64,000 bases of DNA from Torymus aiolomorphi (taxonomy: Eukaryota > Arthropoda > Insecta > Hymenoptera > Torymidae), in assembly GCA_036365515.1 (NCBI GenBank), contig CM070876.1:101680310-101744309 (forward strand). The letters are read 5' to 3'. The notes below the pieces were generated by a model, which did not search any database, was not told the origin of the DNA, and worked only from the letters and a program-made list of their open reading frames with translations. Shown here piece after piece: positions 1 to 11,999 of the stretch. A program made the translations under genes and the position numbers. Within the stretch, counting starts at the first letter, position 1. Every line of letters begins with the position of its first letter.

Positions 1-384
1 ACTATGAGTTTATAATTTTTTCGTAATTATTTATTCATAGTGTTAAATAATTAAACATAAACCTCCCAGCGTGAAAAAAGTTACTAAGGCCTAAATATTT
101 CACATAGTATTAGCCAAGTATGGGCAAGATGTGGCCTATAAGAAACAATATATAGGCGAAATATTGGCTTTATAATGCCACAGCGCCGGAGTCACATACT
201 GTCTATCTTTAGATATATCTTGGGCGGCTATTGCCCATATATTGCTTATACAAATCCAATGTTTTGAAGAAATCCTAACTCGTAAAATCGAACTTATACC
301 CCGACAGTTTTTTCAGAGCTTCTTCCAGATTATTAAGCAAACCTAGAAAAATATTACGAGCAAACTTTTACTGGGTGATAGAAC
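1..384. other. AT-rich stretch, nothing recognised
   Basis: No reading frame of note and no recognised repeat end. The sequence is AT-rich with a short moderately GC-rich patch near 180. It ends where the inverted arm of the next element begins. Confidence 0.5.
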
Positions 385-2470
385 ATTCAAAACTGCAACG
401 AAGTGTTCTCTTGATTTTTGGTGATTTTATGTATTTTATTTTTAATAAGCTTGAAACTCTACCAAATGCTTGGTCGGTAATGGTAGGACTATGCCACCCC
501 GTTAAGGTATGGCTGAAAGTATGGGATAAAGAATTGCTGGTAGTATGGCTGGAAGTATAATGGTTAAAAGTATGGCTTAAAGAAGGTCGAAAATATTGGC
601 AATATATTGAGTATATATTGGCAATATATTGGGAATATATTGGCAATATATTGGGAATATATTGGCAACAAATTGGCAACAAATTGGCAATCTCACAATC
701 GTTACATACAAAATTATACACAGTTTGTACAAAGTTCAAATTTAGATAAAGTTTAAACAAAGTTTAGACCAAATTGAGAGCAAGGTTATAGAAAGTCTCC
801 AAGTCTTAATGAAAATCTCGCTTAAAGTGTCGCATACAACGTTTATATGAAGTTTAAACAAAGTTCAGGAAAAGTTCAGGCAAAGTTTGTACAGAGTGTA
901 GATAAAGTTTAGATAAAGTTTAGATAAAGTTTATACAGAGTTTAGACCAAGTTTATACATACAACGGTTATAGAGTATAGCTGAAGTCTAGATAAAGTTT
1001 GAACAAAGTTTATACCTCGTTTAGATCAAGTTTATAGAATGTCTCGCTCGAAGTCTCGCTTGAAGTCTCACTCGAAGCCTGGTTAAAAGTCTCGTTCGAA
1101 ATCTCGCTAAAAGTCTGGCTAAAAGTCCCGCACGAAATGTCGCTCGAAGTCTCGCTAAAATTCTCTCTCGAAGTCTCGCTAAAAGTCTGGCTAAAAGTCC
1201 CGCTCGAAGTCTCGCTAAAAGTCTCGCTAAAATTCTCTCTCGAAGTCTCGCTAAAAGTCTGGCTAAAAGTCCCGCTCGAAGTCTCGCTAAAAGTCTCGCT
1301 AAAATTCTCTCTCGAAGTCTCGCTAAAAGTCTGGCTAAAAGTCCCGCTCGACGTCTCGCTAAAAGTCTGGTTAAAAGTCTCGCTCGAAGTCTCGCCAAAA
1401 GTCTCGCTAAAAGTCCCGCACGAAGTCTCGCTAAAAGTCTCTCTCAAAGTCTCGCTAAAAGTCCCGCTCGAAGTCTCGCTAAAAGTCTGGTTAAAAGTCT
1501 CGCTGAAAGTCTCGCTGAAAGTCTCGTCAAAAGTCTCGCTTGAAGTCTCGCTAAAAGTCTGGTTAAAAGTCTTGCTCGAAGTCTTGCTCGAAGTCTCGCC
1601 AAAAGTCTCGCTCAAAGTCTCGCCAAAAGTCTCGCCAAAAGTCTCGCCAAAAGTCTCGCCAAAAGTCTCGCTCTAAGTCTCGCAAAAAGTCTTGCTCGAA
1701 GTTCGGCTCAAACTTTGGCTTGAAGACTTTGAGACTTTCTATCAACTTCGTCAAAACATGTTGTAAACTATGTTTGAACTTTATCCAAACTATATCTCAA
1801 CTTTATGTAAACTGTGTATAAACTTTGAATGCAACGCTTTAAGTGAAACTTTCTATAAATTTTGTCTAAACTTGCTCTAAACTTTACCCAAACTTTATCT
1901 AAATTATATCTAAACCTAATTTAAACTCTGTATAAACTTGATCTAAACTCTGTATAAGCTTTATCTAAACTTTATCTACACTCTGTACAAACTTTGCCTG
2001 AACTTTTCCTGAACTTTGTTTGAACTTCATATAAACGTACGTTGTATGCGACACTTTAAGCGAGATTTTCATTAAGACTTGGAGACTTTCTATAACCTTG
2101 CTCTCAACCTGGTCTAAACTTTGTTTAAACTTTATCTAAATTTGAACTTTGTACAAACTGTGTATAATTTTGTTTGTAACGATTGTGAGATTGCCAATTT
2201 ATTGTCAATTTGTTGCCAACATATTCCCAATATATTGCCAATACATACTCAATATATTGCCATTATTTTCGACCTTCTTTAAGCCATACTTTTAACCATA
2301 TCTTCCAGCCATATTACCAGCCATTCTTTAGCCCATACTTTCAGCCATACCTTAACGGGGTGGCATAGTCCTACCATTACCGACCAAGCAATTGGCAGAG
2401 TTTCAAGCTTATTAAAAATAAAATACATAAAATCACAAAAGATCAAGAGAACACTTCGCTGTAGTTCATT
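385..2470. mobile_element. Foldback-type element with ~600-bp inverted arms
   Basis: The sequence from about 385 to 1000 returns as its reverse complement from about 2470 back to 1860. The outer ends share GAAGTGTTCTCTTGAT, followed by a matching block that includes an ATGCCACCCCGTTAAGG segment, a run of TTGGCAATATATTG repeats, and an AT-rich zone of AAAGTTTAGATA-type repeats. The arms differ by scattered substitutions and small indels. The centre is a tandem-repeat block (next entry). No transposase is present. Long inverted arms made of subrepeats are typical of foldback elements. The ORFs in both arms and the centre are low-complexity shadows of the repeats. Confidence 0.8.
1030..1700. repeat. 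Tandem repeat core, CTCGCTAAAAGTCT-type units
   Basis: Dozens of imperfect ~12-bp units (variants of CTCGCTAAAAGT, CTCGAAGT, CTGGCTAAAAGT) are arranged in higher-order blocks of roughly 36 to 72 bp; the block from about 1150 to 1350 repeats nearly exactly. Reading frames on both strands give only simple peptides rich in Ser/Thr/Glu/Phe or Leu/Val/Lys/Ser, so they are not treated as genes. It forms the loop of the foldback element. Confidence 0.85.
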
Positions 2471-3616
2471 CATATACACAGTACATATACACAGTGCATA
2501 TATACAGTAAATGAAAATAGGATGAAAATATATTGATATTAAGTTATTTTTTGTCTCGAAGTTACCATTTATTCATGCGTGAACGATTGTAATAGAAAAT
2601 AATATAATTTTCCTTTAAAAGGTAAAAGAAAAGAAAAATTTAAATAAGACCTTGCTTGTGTGTATTTTTCTACGCGTATCGGCAGTTAAGACAATGCTTG
2701 TATTAATTTTTAAAAAGAAATACATGCTTAACTTAAGCCATGAAATGTATGTTAATTACTAGTCCAGAAAGGCAGTAGTATTAGTAGTATGTTTCAGTAT
2801 GCGGTCAATTTCAATGGGAACATTACTGAAGTAAGGAAGCGCAAAACAAATTGGATATTATTACTTTTCAGTAACGAAACTATGATTCTTTAGTTTAGTT
2901 TCTTTGAAAATAAGTACTGCAGAGATACGCATATATACGCGACACCACGAGCTCATTTACGTCCCTGACTCTGTGCGCTGCGTTCATACCGTGCGACGTA
3001 AGTCGTACTGGCGCCATCTCTGGACGCCGTCGCAAATGTTCACCATTTGTAAAAATTGCTCGTTAGCCTACAAATTACGTATTACATTGTGCGCTACAGT
3101 AATAATATGTACTTGGAATAAATAGCTATTGATGAAAACATTATGAATATCATGCTATTATGTTGTATCAATGATTAGATAGTTTGTTTACTTTATTTAG
3201 TTGTGCTCAGATATTGCGAGTTGAAGTTGCCGCTTCTTTGCGAGTCATAGTTTGGAAAGTCTGGCGTTTTCCGAGTCCCGCAATTCCGCTTTCTCGAACG
3301 CGAGTTTGCGGTCCGAGCTAAAGTAAAATACACAATTTTCAAAAATGCGTTAAATAAATATTATTACATGAAATGCTATCGGGTAAAGGTAGTATAGCCT
3401 CCAAATTGAACAAACTACAAGAAACTATCATAAAAGCCGTACCGCAAATATTTTTCGAAAAAATAATTTTTTTACTTTTTGTGTTTGGCATTTTATGAAT
3501 TTTTTGACAGCACCATTTGATTCCTTGGGTCCGAAAACCCCTAGGGCCCTCAGACTTCGTCGAATTGATCAATTTGAATGAGCGAAAATCTCGTGTACGT
3601 CTTAGTTTGGGAACCC

Positions 3617-3618
<2 letters not shown>
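2471..3618. other. Spacer without a recognised gene
   Basis: AT-rich DNA with a somewhat GC-richer patch at 2930-3060. Short frames show no recognised domain and no codon pattern that would separate them from chance. The part just before 3619 ends in CGG and passes directly into a (TA)n tract. Confidence 0.5.

Positions 3619-3697
<79 letters not shown>
3619..3697. repeat. (TA)n microsatellite
   Basis: About 79 bp of uninterrupted TA dinucleotides. The frames running through it on both strands are artefacts of the repeat. Confidence 0.97.
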
Positions 3698-3700
<3 letters not shown>

Positions 3701-4512
3701 AATATGTATATGTACAAGTGATTAGAATTAGGTGGAAATATATACAAGTAAATGCATGAAAAGGATACTTATCTGATAGTCAATAAATCCTTGAAAGAAC
3801 TGTACTATATACAGTCTCTCCTCCGGTGCTGTTATACATCAAGACGCGAACCTCTAACTCTCCGCCGGACGCCATTGGGTATATAGAAAAGACAGATGCA
3901 CATGTGCCGTGTTGATAAGGTCACTTTACAACGCAACGCTCAACATAGTATAGATTCGCGATTATTCCTACGACAATCTTAAGGGCATAAATCCAGTTGT
4001 GTATGAGCATGAGGTGTATAATTGTTGATAACTATTAAAGTGGGATAAGGAACAACCTATCGGGGATTTGTTAATCGGATCTATTTATAGTAGAAAGGAT
4101 TATTTATTAAAATAAAAATAAGGAAATTATATTTAAATACGGGATAATATAATTAAATTAAATTAGTTAATGTTCTATATATATTTTTTTGATAACAAAT
4201 AATCAAATATTTCTTAATAATATTATAACTAATAAACTAAATTATTGTGACTCTACTTATCGTTCGTGTTTCAATAAGGTATCATTAAGTCTAGTTGTTA
4301 TAAACCCTTATTCCCCATAATCCTTTCAATATATACATATTTTTTCAGTTAAGTTAATTAGATTGAGGCGTCGCTATATCCGTACGGGAGGATATAGGGG
4401 ACAAAGGTAAAAATAGAGTTCTCATTTTTAGCAGGAATGAAAAGAAAATATTCCTGAGGTCGGCGTCCAAATTTTATTCTTGCCCGTGAGATCCTAACGG
4501 ATTGTCACGTGA
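3698..4512. other. AT-rich spacer, nothing recognised
   Basis: No long frame and no recognised repeat end. Some GC-rich islets (about 3825-3880 and 4370-4480) lie in otherwise AT-rich DNA. The right boundary is set by the start of the inverted arm at about 4513. Confidence 0.45.
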
Positions 4513-5110
4513 CACTATTCCTCTGTTAAAAAACTGTATAATTTTCAAGTATTACTTTTATTCTATTAAATAAACATATGTTATATTTTTAAACATTTTT
4601 ATAGTTATTTAAATAACATAAATTTTAAACTTGAGAGTCATTCAAAGCTTTTGAACTTCATATTGATTTCAAAGGTCGCTCAAAGTATGACGCTAAAAAT
4701 ATTAATTACGAAGTCGCTAAAAGCAGACCGAAACTTAAATCGAAACCGTTGTTGAATTCTAAAAGTAGATCGATTTTGAAGGTTAAGCAGAAGATCAGTT
4801 TGTATGTCATTGAAAATATATTAATTTTAAAGGTTGTTGAAAGCTAATCTATTTTGGAGGTCTAAATACTGACATATATATGTCGTACCTATTTTGAAGG
4901 TCGCTAGCAGCAGACCGATTTTGAAGGTGATTGATAGCAGACCGATTTTGAAGGTCGCTGATAGCAGACCGATCTTAAAGGTCGCTGATAACAGACTGGT
5001 TTTGAAGATCGTTGATAGGAGACTAATTTTAAACGTCGCTGATAGCAGACCGATTTTAAAAACATTTTGTAATAATGTTGTTGATAGCAGACCAATTAAG
5101 ACATTTTTTA
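4513..5110 (+). repeat. Left arm of a long inverted repeat with ~27-bp subrepeats
   Basis: From TATTCCTCTGTTAAAAAA onward this segment is the reverse complement, with substitutions and indels, of 18690-19242. The inner part (about 4890-5100) is a tandem array of ~27-bp units of the type AGCAGACCGATTTTGAAGGT followed by CGCTGAT; the outer ~370 bp is AT-rich and non-tandem with scattered copies of the motif. The arms point away from the 13.6 kb they enclose. No clear target-site duplication was found at the outer ends. Confidence 0.8.
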
Positions 5111-5233
5111 ATACATTTTTTTTTATTTAAAAGTCAATAAAAGTAGACCAATTATCTACTAAGATTTTCAATTAGATTTTTTATATAATTTGAATTATAT
5201 TCTTTCAATAACTCCTCTAAATATTCATTATAC

Positions 5234-5554
5234 TTATTTGTTTCTTTTATATTTTCTTCTATTTTTGTATTTAATTCGGACAGTCGATTTTCTTCTTCCA
5301 ATGTATACACGTCTACATATTTTTTTTTCTCGATCCCATAATACTGGAATTTCTGTTTTATTTCGGTTTAAATGATTATTGTATTCATCTATTAAATTGT
5401 TCATATAATTATTGTCCTCGTGGTCATGTTCTAACAACTCTTTATTTAAATCGTCTAAAATTTGAGCTTGTTCAATGGAGTGAACTTCTATCAATTTTTT
5501 TTCTTTTGGATCCCAACGTAATGGTATTGATTTTACATCACCTTGGTCTGCCAT
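5234..5554 (-). CDS. Small unrecognised protein with a duplicated IPxxWDxxEKK motif
   Basis: The open frame extends upstream to 5692, but the likely start is the ATG at 5554 (MADQGDVKS), giving 106 residues. Residues 9-20 (SIPLRWDPKEKK) and 68-78 (EIPVLWDREKK) are copies of one motif, IPxxWDxxEKK, separated by an acidic, Asn-rich stretch (LLEHDHEDNN). The C-terminus is strongly basic (Arg/Lys-rich from about residue 80). No signal peptide or membrane segment. It lies just inside the left inverted arm, on the same strand as the Helitron gene of the same segment. I do not recognise the family. It could be an accessory ORF of the large element or a chance frame, though the internal duplication and charge pattern argue for real coding. 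Confidence 0.45.
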   Translation of the reverse strand: MADQGDVKSIPLRWDPKEKKLIEVHSIEQAQILDDLNKELLEHDHEDNNYMNNLIDEYNNHLNRNKTEIPVLWDREKKICRRVYIGRRKSTVRIKYKNRRKYKRNK

Positions 5555-5699
5555 GTTTTTTAATTTAATATACTTTGTATTAATATAAATATTATAAAAA
5601 ATAATTTGTAATTGAGGGGACGCGTGGAATAAGGGGATAAGTCGACTTAGACCCTTTTTCCGCCCATCGGTTAAATGAGACCTACAGATCATTACCTAT

Positions 5700-7639
5700 C
5701 ACCATGCAAAATATTACACGCCAAAAATTTTTAGAAAAGATTTTAGAAAAATGTTTATATTAATGTTATTATTTTTGTTTTGACATTTAATTTGTGAAAT
5801 AAAATTATATTTGCATTTTTGACTGATTAATCCTTGACTTACTTTATTAAATTTGGATAATATTCTGAAAAGGGGTCTAACTCATTAGGCACGACCGCTT
5901 CTCGGGAGAGTCTTATATTTTCACTAGAGCGAAAATTGTAACACTTCAAAAACGAACAATTTGTTGCATAAAAACTATTTTTCACCCAGAATTAGTTCAT
6001 TTTAGGCGTTTTTTATGGTGTATGTGTCTATGTCCGTTCGTATGTAGTCAAGTTTATGGAATATCTCAGCGAATTTCCAATAGATCTTAACGAATTTTGG
6101 CCCAGATACTCGTCTAATTATAAGTAAGCTCCAGTCTTATACCTAGCCGAATCGATCAACAAATAAAAAAACGCTAGAGCAAATAAAAATTTGAAAAAAT
6201 CGATTTTTGAACATAATGTGAACAAAATTAATTTTACGTCAAAAAACAACAAATGCATCTGCTAAAACTAATTAAAACACGTCTTTTTTACATGGAAAAT
6301 TGTTTCCTATGAACAATATTTGACAATGTAATAGTGAAAAAACCGCTAAAATCATCAAAAATAGTTGTTTTTTTGCTATTTCTTTACAGGATTTGATTTT
6401 ACACAATAATGTTAAATGTAAAAGTTATAGATAATATTAAAACAAAACTTTTTCCTATTAAACATTTTTTTGTACAATCAATTTCCGACGAGTTAAATCC
6501 AAACAAACAATTTTTAACGCCAAAACATACATAAAATGGACGATTTTCGCTTATTTCAACGATTTAACTTTACACAAAAATATTGAATGCAAAAGATATA
6601 CTTATGGATAACATCTAAACAAAACTTTTCCTCAATTATTATTTTAATGTACAATCAATACTGATTATCTCAACCTATAAATACGACACTTTACATATTC
6701 AATTTTCGCTTATTTAACATGATTCGATTTGACAAAGAATTATTCAATGCAATAGCTTTAAATAATATCGAAAAAATCAATATAACATTCGAAAGATCAT
6801 ATAATTATAAAAATATAATCATAAGATATAAAATTACATTTAATTACAATGTTAAAATAGTACATTACGATACTGCCACTGAAGTCACATGTATCGTACG
6901 ATGTTTTATAGCACGTTTACCTAAGTCCGCTGTCACGCCTATCCGTACCTTAATCAGTCAACTCGCTACGCTCGCGCGCTAACCTCACGGTGCAATAATC
7001 GACTACTTCAGTCACGGGTAGGCGTGACTTAAGTGCGGACTTAGGTCACACTGTGCTATCAAATGAGATAAACACATTGAAAACATAATTTAAAAAAAAG
7101 AAATATCTATTGTTTACAAAACGCCAAATATTATGTAAACTAAAACACTAATAAAAATATATAATAAGAAATATAAATTGATGTTGATGTAACAAAAATT
7201 AAAACATTAAATCCCTAAATGTTTTTTTACTTAAAATTATTCTAAGTTGGTCCAAGAAACAAATTATTTTTTTCTAAAACTTGGTCGTAGATAGGCAGCT
7301 AATATTGTATATAATCTAATCTTCTATTAACAATGTGATTAATAGAAGTTCTCCAAGTTTAAACCTTAAAAATAAAATTAAACAAAGATTAAATTTTTGA
7401 TTAAATATAAAATTGAGCCAAAGAATAAGCACAAATAATATTCCATCCTCACGATTCGTAACCATATTCCTGATATCATACATTAAATGATATTCGATGA
7501 CGAATGAATCTACGAAATCATTTTGTGACCATGAATGAAAATCCTTGAGGATATAGTTATTATGTTGAAATGTCCCATCTAAATAAAACAAAATAAAAGA
7601 AACAATAAAGATTGTTGTTGGTAGGTAATGAGGTATTGC
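5700..7639. other. AT-rich region, probable dispersed-repeat debris
   Basis: No convincing gene. The 5880-6700 part has the look of a non-coding dispersed repeat: a short TG/TC-rich stretch (about 6018-6050) followed by long AT-rich DNA. Frames at 6719-6982 and 7316-7735 show no domain; the second runs through the GC-rich hairpin block and is low quality. Confidence 0.4.
6920..7065. repeat. Inverted-repeat block with GTCCGCTGTCACGCCTATCC
   Basis: AAGTCCGCTGTCACGCC at 6923 is answered by an imperfect reverse complement, GGCGTGACTTAAGTGCGGAC, near 7022, so the ~145-bp block can fold on itself. A related block lies at 8615-8740 with the same phrases (GTCCGCTGTCACGCCTATCC, ACCTCACGGTG on one strand or the other). 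It looks like a short non-autonomous element present twice. Confidence 0.6.
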
Positions 7640-7745
7640 GGGTTTGATGTGGGGCGCAGGGCGGGGTCCAGGGGCAGAGCCCCTGGTGGGGGTGTAGGAG
7701 GCGAAGCCCCCACTCAGGGGGGTGTGGAGGGGCAAAGCCCCCCAC
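7640..7745. repeat. GC-rich cluster of short hairpins
   Basis: Three consecutive stem-loops (CAGGGGCAGAGCCCCTG, GGGGCGAAGCCCCC-like and GGGGCAAAGCCCCCC) sit in AT-rich DNA. Similar G-rich hairpins occur at 12890-13004 and 31450-31482, where they end in CTAG before a T. They may be termini of non-autonomous rolling-circle elements, but this copy lacks a clear CTRR end. Frames through the block on both strands are compositional artefacts. Confidence 0.45.
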
Positions 7746-7924
7746 CTGAAATAAAATTACTGATATATTTAAAAAAAATATATATATCAACAGCGATATA
7801 TATAAACTTCCTTCTGAAATACGACCTTACTAAAGAATTTAATTATTTTATTTTAATTTATTTACACTTTATTTAATCCAACTAAAAAAAAAAGAAATTT
7901 TACTTTAATAAAATTGTACTGGGC

Positions 7925-8430
7925 AGGTCTCATTTTCCGGTCAAAAACCGTTTTTTTTTATTGGGGCGATGTGTTTTTGTTTTTTTCAAATTTTCGATTT
8001 TTCTCAAAACTGCTTTTTGATTTTTTTTGTTTTAAAGATAGGATCGAGTTATTCGAATCGGATGAGTAGCGTTCGAAAAAGAATTAAAATACCTATATTT
8101 TCTAAAAAAATTATTAACAATAACGTGTTTTTTTAGATGCTTATAACTCCCAAACTAAACGGTCAATTTTTTTTGAGAAAAATCATGATAATGGATAATA
8201 TAAATAAATATAATCTATAATGTTTTAATTCATTTTGTTGGTTAGTTTTTTAGAAAAAAATTGAAAAATGAAAATTGATTTTTGTATATCCAACGATTAT
8301 AGGAGTAACAATGATTTAATCGCTTCAAAATTCTTTGTAGTCGTAGATTTATAAATTTCGTTATTAAATATTAATTAAAGGAATCAACATATTAAGGTTG
8401 AGGAAACTACGGGCCAATGAATTGAAAGAG
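7925..8430 (+). repeat. Dispersed repeat, copy 1 (partner at about 58160-58810)
   Basis: Shares ordered phrases with the region near 58.2-58.8 kb: TTCGAATCGGATG, CATTCGAAA/CGTTCGAAA, ACCTATATTTTCTAAAAAAA, AACGTGTTTTTTT, TAACTCC(C/T)AAACTAAACGG and GTTGGTTAGTTTTT. There is no coding capacity. Two copies ~50 kb apart in the same orientation suggest an interspersed non-coding element. Confidence 0.7.
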
Positions 8431-8614
8431 GTTTTTTTAATTAATGAATAAATATCGATAAAAAATTTATCGTACTAATACATTACGATACAAGTGCGAT
8501 AAGTGGCCCATTATTTCATGGCGTAAAGTTAAGGCCCGAGCATAGCGAGGGTCCTTTCACGGCGTGTAATGTGTTACTTAACGCATTAGTATCGTACAAC
8601 TTTTTATAACACTG

Positions 8615-8740
8615 CCTGCCTTAAGTCCGCTGTCACGCCTATCCGTGCGCTAAGCAGTTCATTATCGCACCGTGAGGTTAGCGCACGAGTGTAGCAAGTG
8701 CGATAAACACGGTGAAATAATGGACTACATATCGCACGGA
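8615..8740. repeat. Second copy of the GTCCGCTGTCACGCC block
   Basis: Carries TTAAGTCCGCTGTCACGCC, then a segment containing CACCGTGAGGTTAGCGC that is inverted relative to the same phrase in 6920-7065. It is embedded in DNA rich in TATCGCAC/GTGCGATA words. The 84-aa minus-strand frame here is not supported. Confidence 0.55.
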
Positions 8741-8764
8741 TATTTTTTTTTATTAAATTATACC

Positions 8765-10060
8765 TACTTCTAGAAAGATGAAATTTGCTTAAAAAAACAT
8801 ACGATGCCCGAAATACATTATAGAAGCAGAGTTCTGTTATTTTTATACTTAAGCACATTTACGCCAACTAAACATCGATAACACTGAATGATGAGTACAC
8901 CTGCAAAATCTCACTGGTGGCTTTTATAACATTACAGAAGCAGGATTAATTTATCTTTTCATGTTGTAAATTTCAGCCTAATTAATTAAATAGGTTTTCT
9001 CTTATGAAATCTGAAGGGCCATGTAGTGTGAGCCTGTCCGAAAGATTTATAGAGTATGCTTAAATAAATATTCTGGAAACCTGTCAGAATTATGAAAAGT
9101 TCACTATAACCTCTAAAGGTCAATTAATACTGGTAGTTAATGGATAAGCTCATTGTTCATTAAGGTGATGCGATACCCATGCTATTACCCAAATTGTGTT
9201 CCCATTTTTCTCATTCAATTTCTAATTTTAAGAAAAAAACTTTTTCGTACGTTGTAGTTCTTTATTAAACTTAAAACGTGTCAAAGAGTTTTTTTCAAAA
9301 AGTTTAAAATTGAAGGAGAAAAACAGGAGCCCAGAATTGAGTAATAGTGTAGGTATCACATCACCTTAACTACTACAATTCGACTGAATTTTACAGATTA
9401 AAATAACTTTTTTCACAATTTTTACAGGTGCTCAGATTTATTGTTATGGCGGGACAAGCTATAGATGTATAGAAGTTTCAGACACACTCACACTACACTA
9501 CACTACAGTATACGGACCAAAATTAAAAACTTAATAAGAAAATTCATCCGGCTCCTACAATATAAAAGCCACTTGTCAGATTTAGCAGGTGTATTGAGCA
9601 TTCAATGTTATCGATATTTACTTTGAGGTAATGTGTCCGTACTTAATCCAAAAGACTAAGAATGATAGAAACCTGCTTCAGTAATACATCTCAGACATTC
9701 CATGTATTTTTGAGTTGACTCTATCTTTTTGAAGTACATGTAATTTAATAAAAAAAAATAAAAATACAGTTCTATAAAAAATACACAAGCAGTGCCTGAA
9801 TTAAATCTGAGAAATTGCATGACTTATTTCTTTCTTTTTTTAAATTATACCTCCAAAAAAAAGGATAAAATCAGCTTAAAAATACAAAAGATGCCTGAGA
9901 TGCATTATAAAAGCAGATTTCTATCACTCTTATGTTCTTCTAAATGAAGTTTGAAAAGACATCCTAAACGTAAATATCAACCACATCAATGAAACAGGAA
10001 TAGATCTGTTAAATTTGACCGGTCGCCTCTTATAGTTGCTGCTTTTTCTGAAAGGATAAT
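8765..10060. mobile_element. Foldback-like repeat cluster (three copies of one ~180-bp unit)
   Basis: A unit including ATACATTATAGAAGCAG, ATCGATAACACTGAATG, ACACCTGCAAAATCT and GTGGCTTTTATA at 8765-8970 is present inverted at 9540-9745 and again in direct orientation, more diverged, at about 9845-10060. The 570 bp between the inverted copies are AT-rich. No protein is encoded. The inverted pair is probably one non-autonomous element; the third copy may be a truncated relative. Confidence 0.6.
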
Positions 10061-10640
10061 AAAAACCCTAAAACAAAAAATGAAGCTATAGTAATGGTTG
10101 AAAGCAGTAGATTACTGAAATAATAATTATTCAAAGAAGAGACCACAAAGTGGTCACAGTGACTTAAAATAAATACAGACTAGATCAACTTCCATTGATA
10201 ATCTATAGAAAGATGAAGCTGCCAAGATGTGTGCATCAGGAAGCCCTCCACTCAAGGTTACTCACTGTAATGCCATTGTTGAGTTTCTCAAAGTTGCCGT
10301 TCCCAATTTGGTCCTATTTTTTTGAAAGTCTCCTGCTTTATGATGGTCATATAATGACGCCCTCGAGGAAAGAACAATTATATGAAGACGTGTTACCTTC
10401 TGCAGGAACTCTTCGCCCTAGGCGAAAGATATAATTACAACAAGAAAAACTTAGCAACGGAGGGAGTACAGAGAAGCCACACTCCTGTCAAAGGGGTAAG
10501 AAATTATTGCAGGATAGATGTTAGCTGTAAAGTGAACGAAAAAACATTCTCACAGCAAACTACTCACAATATAGTGTTAGCGTGTCGATAAGATCATTCA
10601 TAGCACTATATATTTACCAAGATATGTTGAGAGAATTGAA

Positions 10641-11990
10641 AGGGATCTTTGCACCCAAAAGTCGAGAAAGCGCATGTGCATTCTCAACTAAGATCTCCTC
10701 ACCTTCACTTAAAGTTTACCAGAATGTTCACACACAATACAATACATACAGAGGGATTGTGTATGCAATTTCAGATCGACTCAATCAGCCGGTACGGAGA
10801 AAATGACATTTTTCTCAAAAATTTCTTGAAAAAGACACAGCAATTACAATATCGCCAGACTTGCTGATTATGTATATCTGAAACTTGATATACTGTCTCT
10901 CAGCATGTATTCCATCATGTATGGAAAGTTGAAGAGACTTGTAAAGAATGGAAAGGGATCTTTGACTCAAAAGTCGAGAAAGCGCATGTGTATTCTCAAC
11001 TAAGACCTCCTCACCCTCACTTAAAGTTTACCAGAATGTTCACACACAATACAATACATACAGAGGGATTGTGTATGCAATTTCAGATCGATTCAATCAG
11101 CCGGTACGGAGAAAATGACATTTTTCTCAAAAATTTCTTGAAAAAGACACAGAAATTACAATATCTGCAGACTTGCTGATTATGCATATCTAAATCTTGA
11201 TATACTGTCCTTCAGCATGTATTCCATCATGTACAGAACGTTGAAGATACTTATAGGGAATGGAAAGGGATCTTTGCACTCAAAAGTCGAGAAAGCGCAT
11301 GTGTATTCTCAACTAAGACCTCCTCGCCCTCACTTAAAGTTTACCAGAAGGTTCACACACAATACAATACATACGGAGGGATCGTATATGCATTATCAGA
11401 TCAACTCAATCAGCCGGTACGGAGAAAATGACATTTTTCTCAAAAATTTCTTGAAAAAGACACAGAAATTGCAATATCTCCAGACTTGCTGATTATGTAT
11501 ATCTAAATCTTGATATACTGTCCCTCAGCATGTATTCCATCATGTATAGAAAGTTGAAGATACTTGTAGGGAATGGAAAGGGATCTTTGCACTCAAAAGT
11601 AGAGAAAGCGCATGTGTATTCTCAACTAAAACCTCCTCACCCTTTCTCAAGGTTTACAAGAATGTTCATACACAATTAAATGCATGCTGAGGCATTGTAC
11701 ATTAAGTTTCAGATATACTCAATCAGCCAAATTCGAGGAAATTACTTTTCTTTCTTAATAATTTCCTCAAAAAGCACACAGAAAATGATGTAACTCCACA
11801 CTTGCTGATTATTTAGATCTGAAACATGGTATATAATCCCTCAGCATGCATGATATGGTGTCGTGTGTAAAGCTGAAGATATTTTCAGAGAAAGGAAAGG
11901 TTTTTGTATACTTGAAAGTCGAAAAAGCTCTTGTGCACTTCCAACTAAGACTACCTTGACCCTTGCTCAAAGTTTAACAAAATGTCTTTG
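10641..11990. repeat. Satellite-like tandem repeat, ~313-bp unit, 4-5 copies
   Basis: The phrase AGGGATCTTT starts units at 10641, 10954, 11266 and 11579, with a diverged unit at about 11898; spacings are 313, 312, 313 and 319 bp. The first copies are about 90% or more alike by eye; the last two decay. The recurring 60-90-aa frames (MYSQLRPPHPH-type) are the same frame of the unit and end at the same place, so they are products of the repeat, not separate genes. Diverged sequence matching the unit's flank also occurs around 10080-10200 and 12005-12110. Confidence 0.9.
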
Positions 11991-11999
11991 TGAAAAAAA

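Noticed and set aside
1030..1700. CRISPR-like array
   Set aside because: Units are imperfect, contiguous and lack unique spacers; the surroundings are eukaryotic transposons.
1010..1754. Long open frames on both strands (up to 201 aa) with simple repeated peptides
   Set aside because: They follow the tandem repeat exactly and are open in several frames at once; no start context, domain or non-repeat sequence supports a gene.
10195..11492. A small gene family of 60-90-aa proteins
   Set aside because: The frames are the same frame of the 313-bp tandem unit; they stop at the same position and show no domain.
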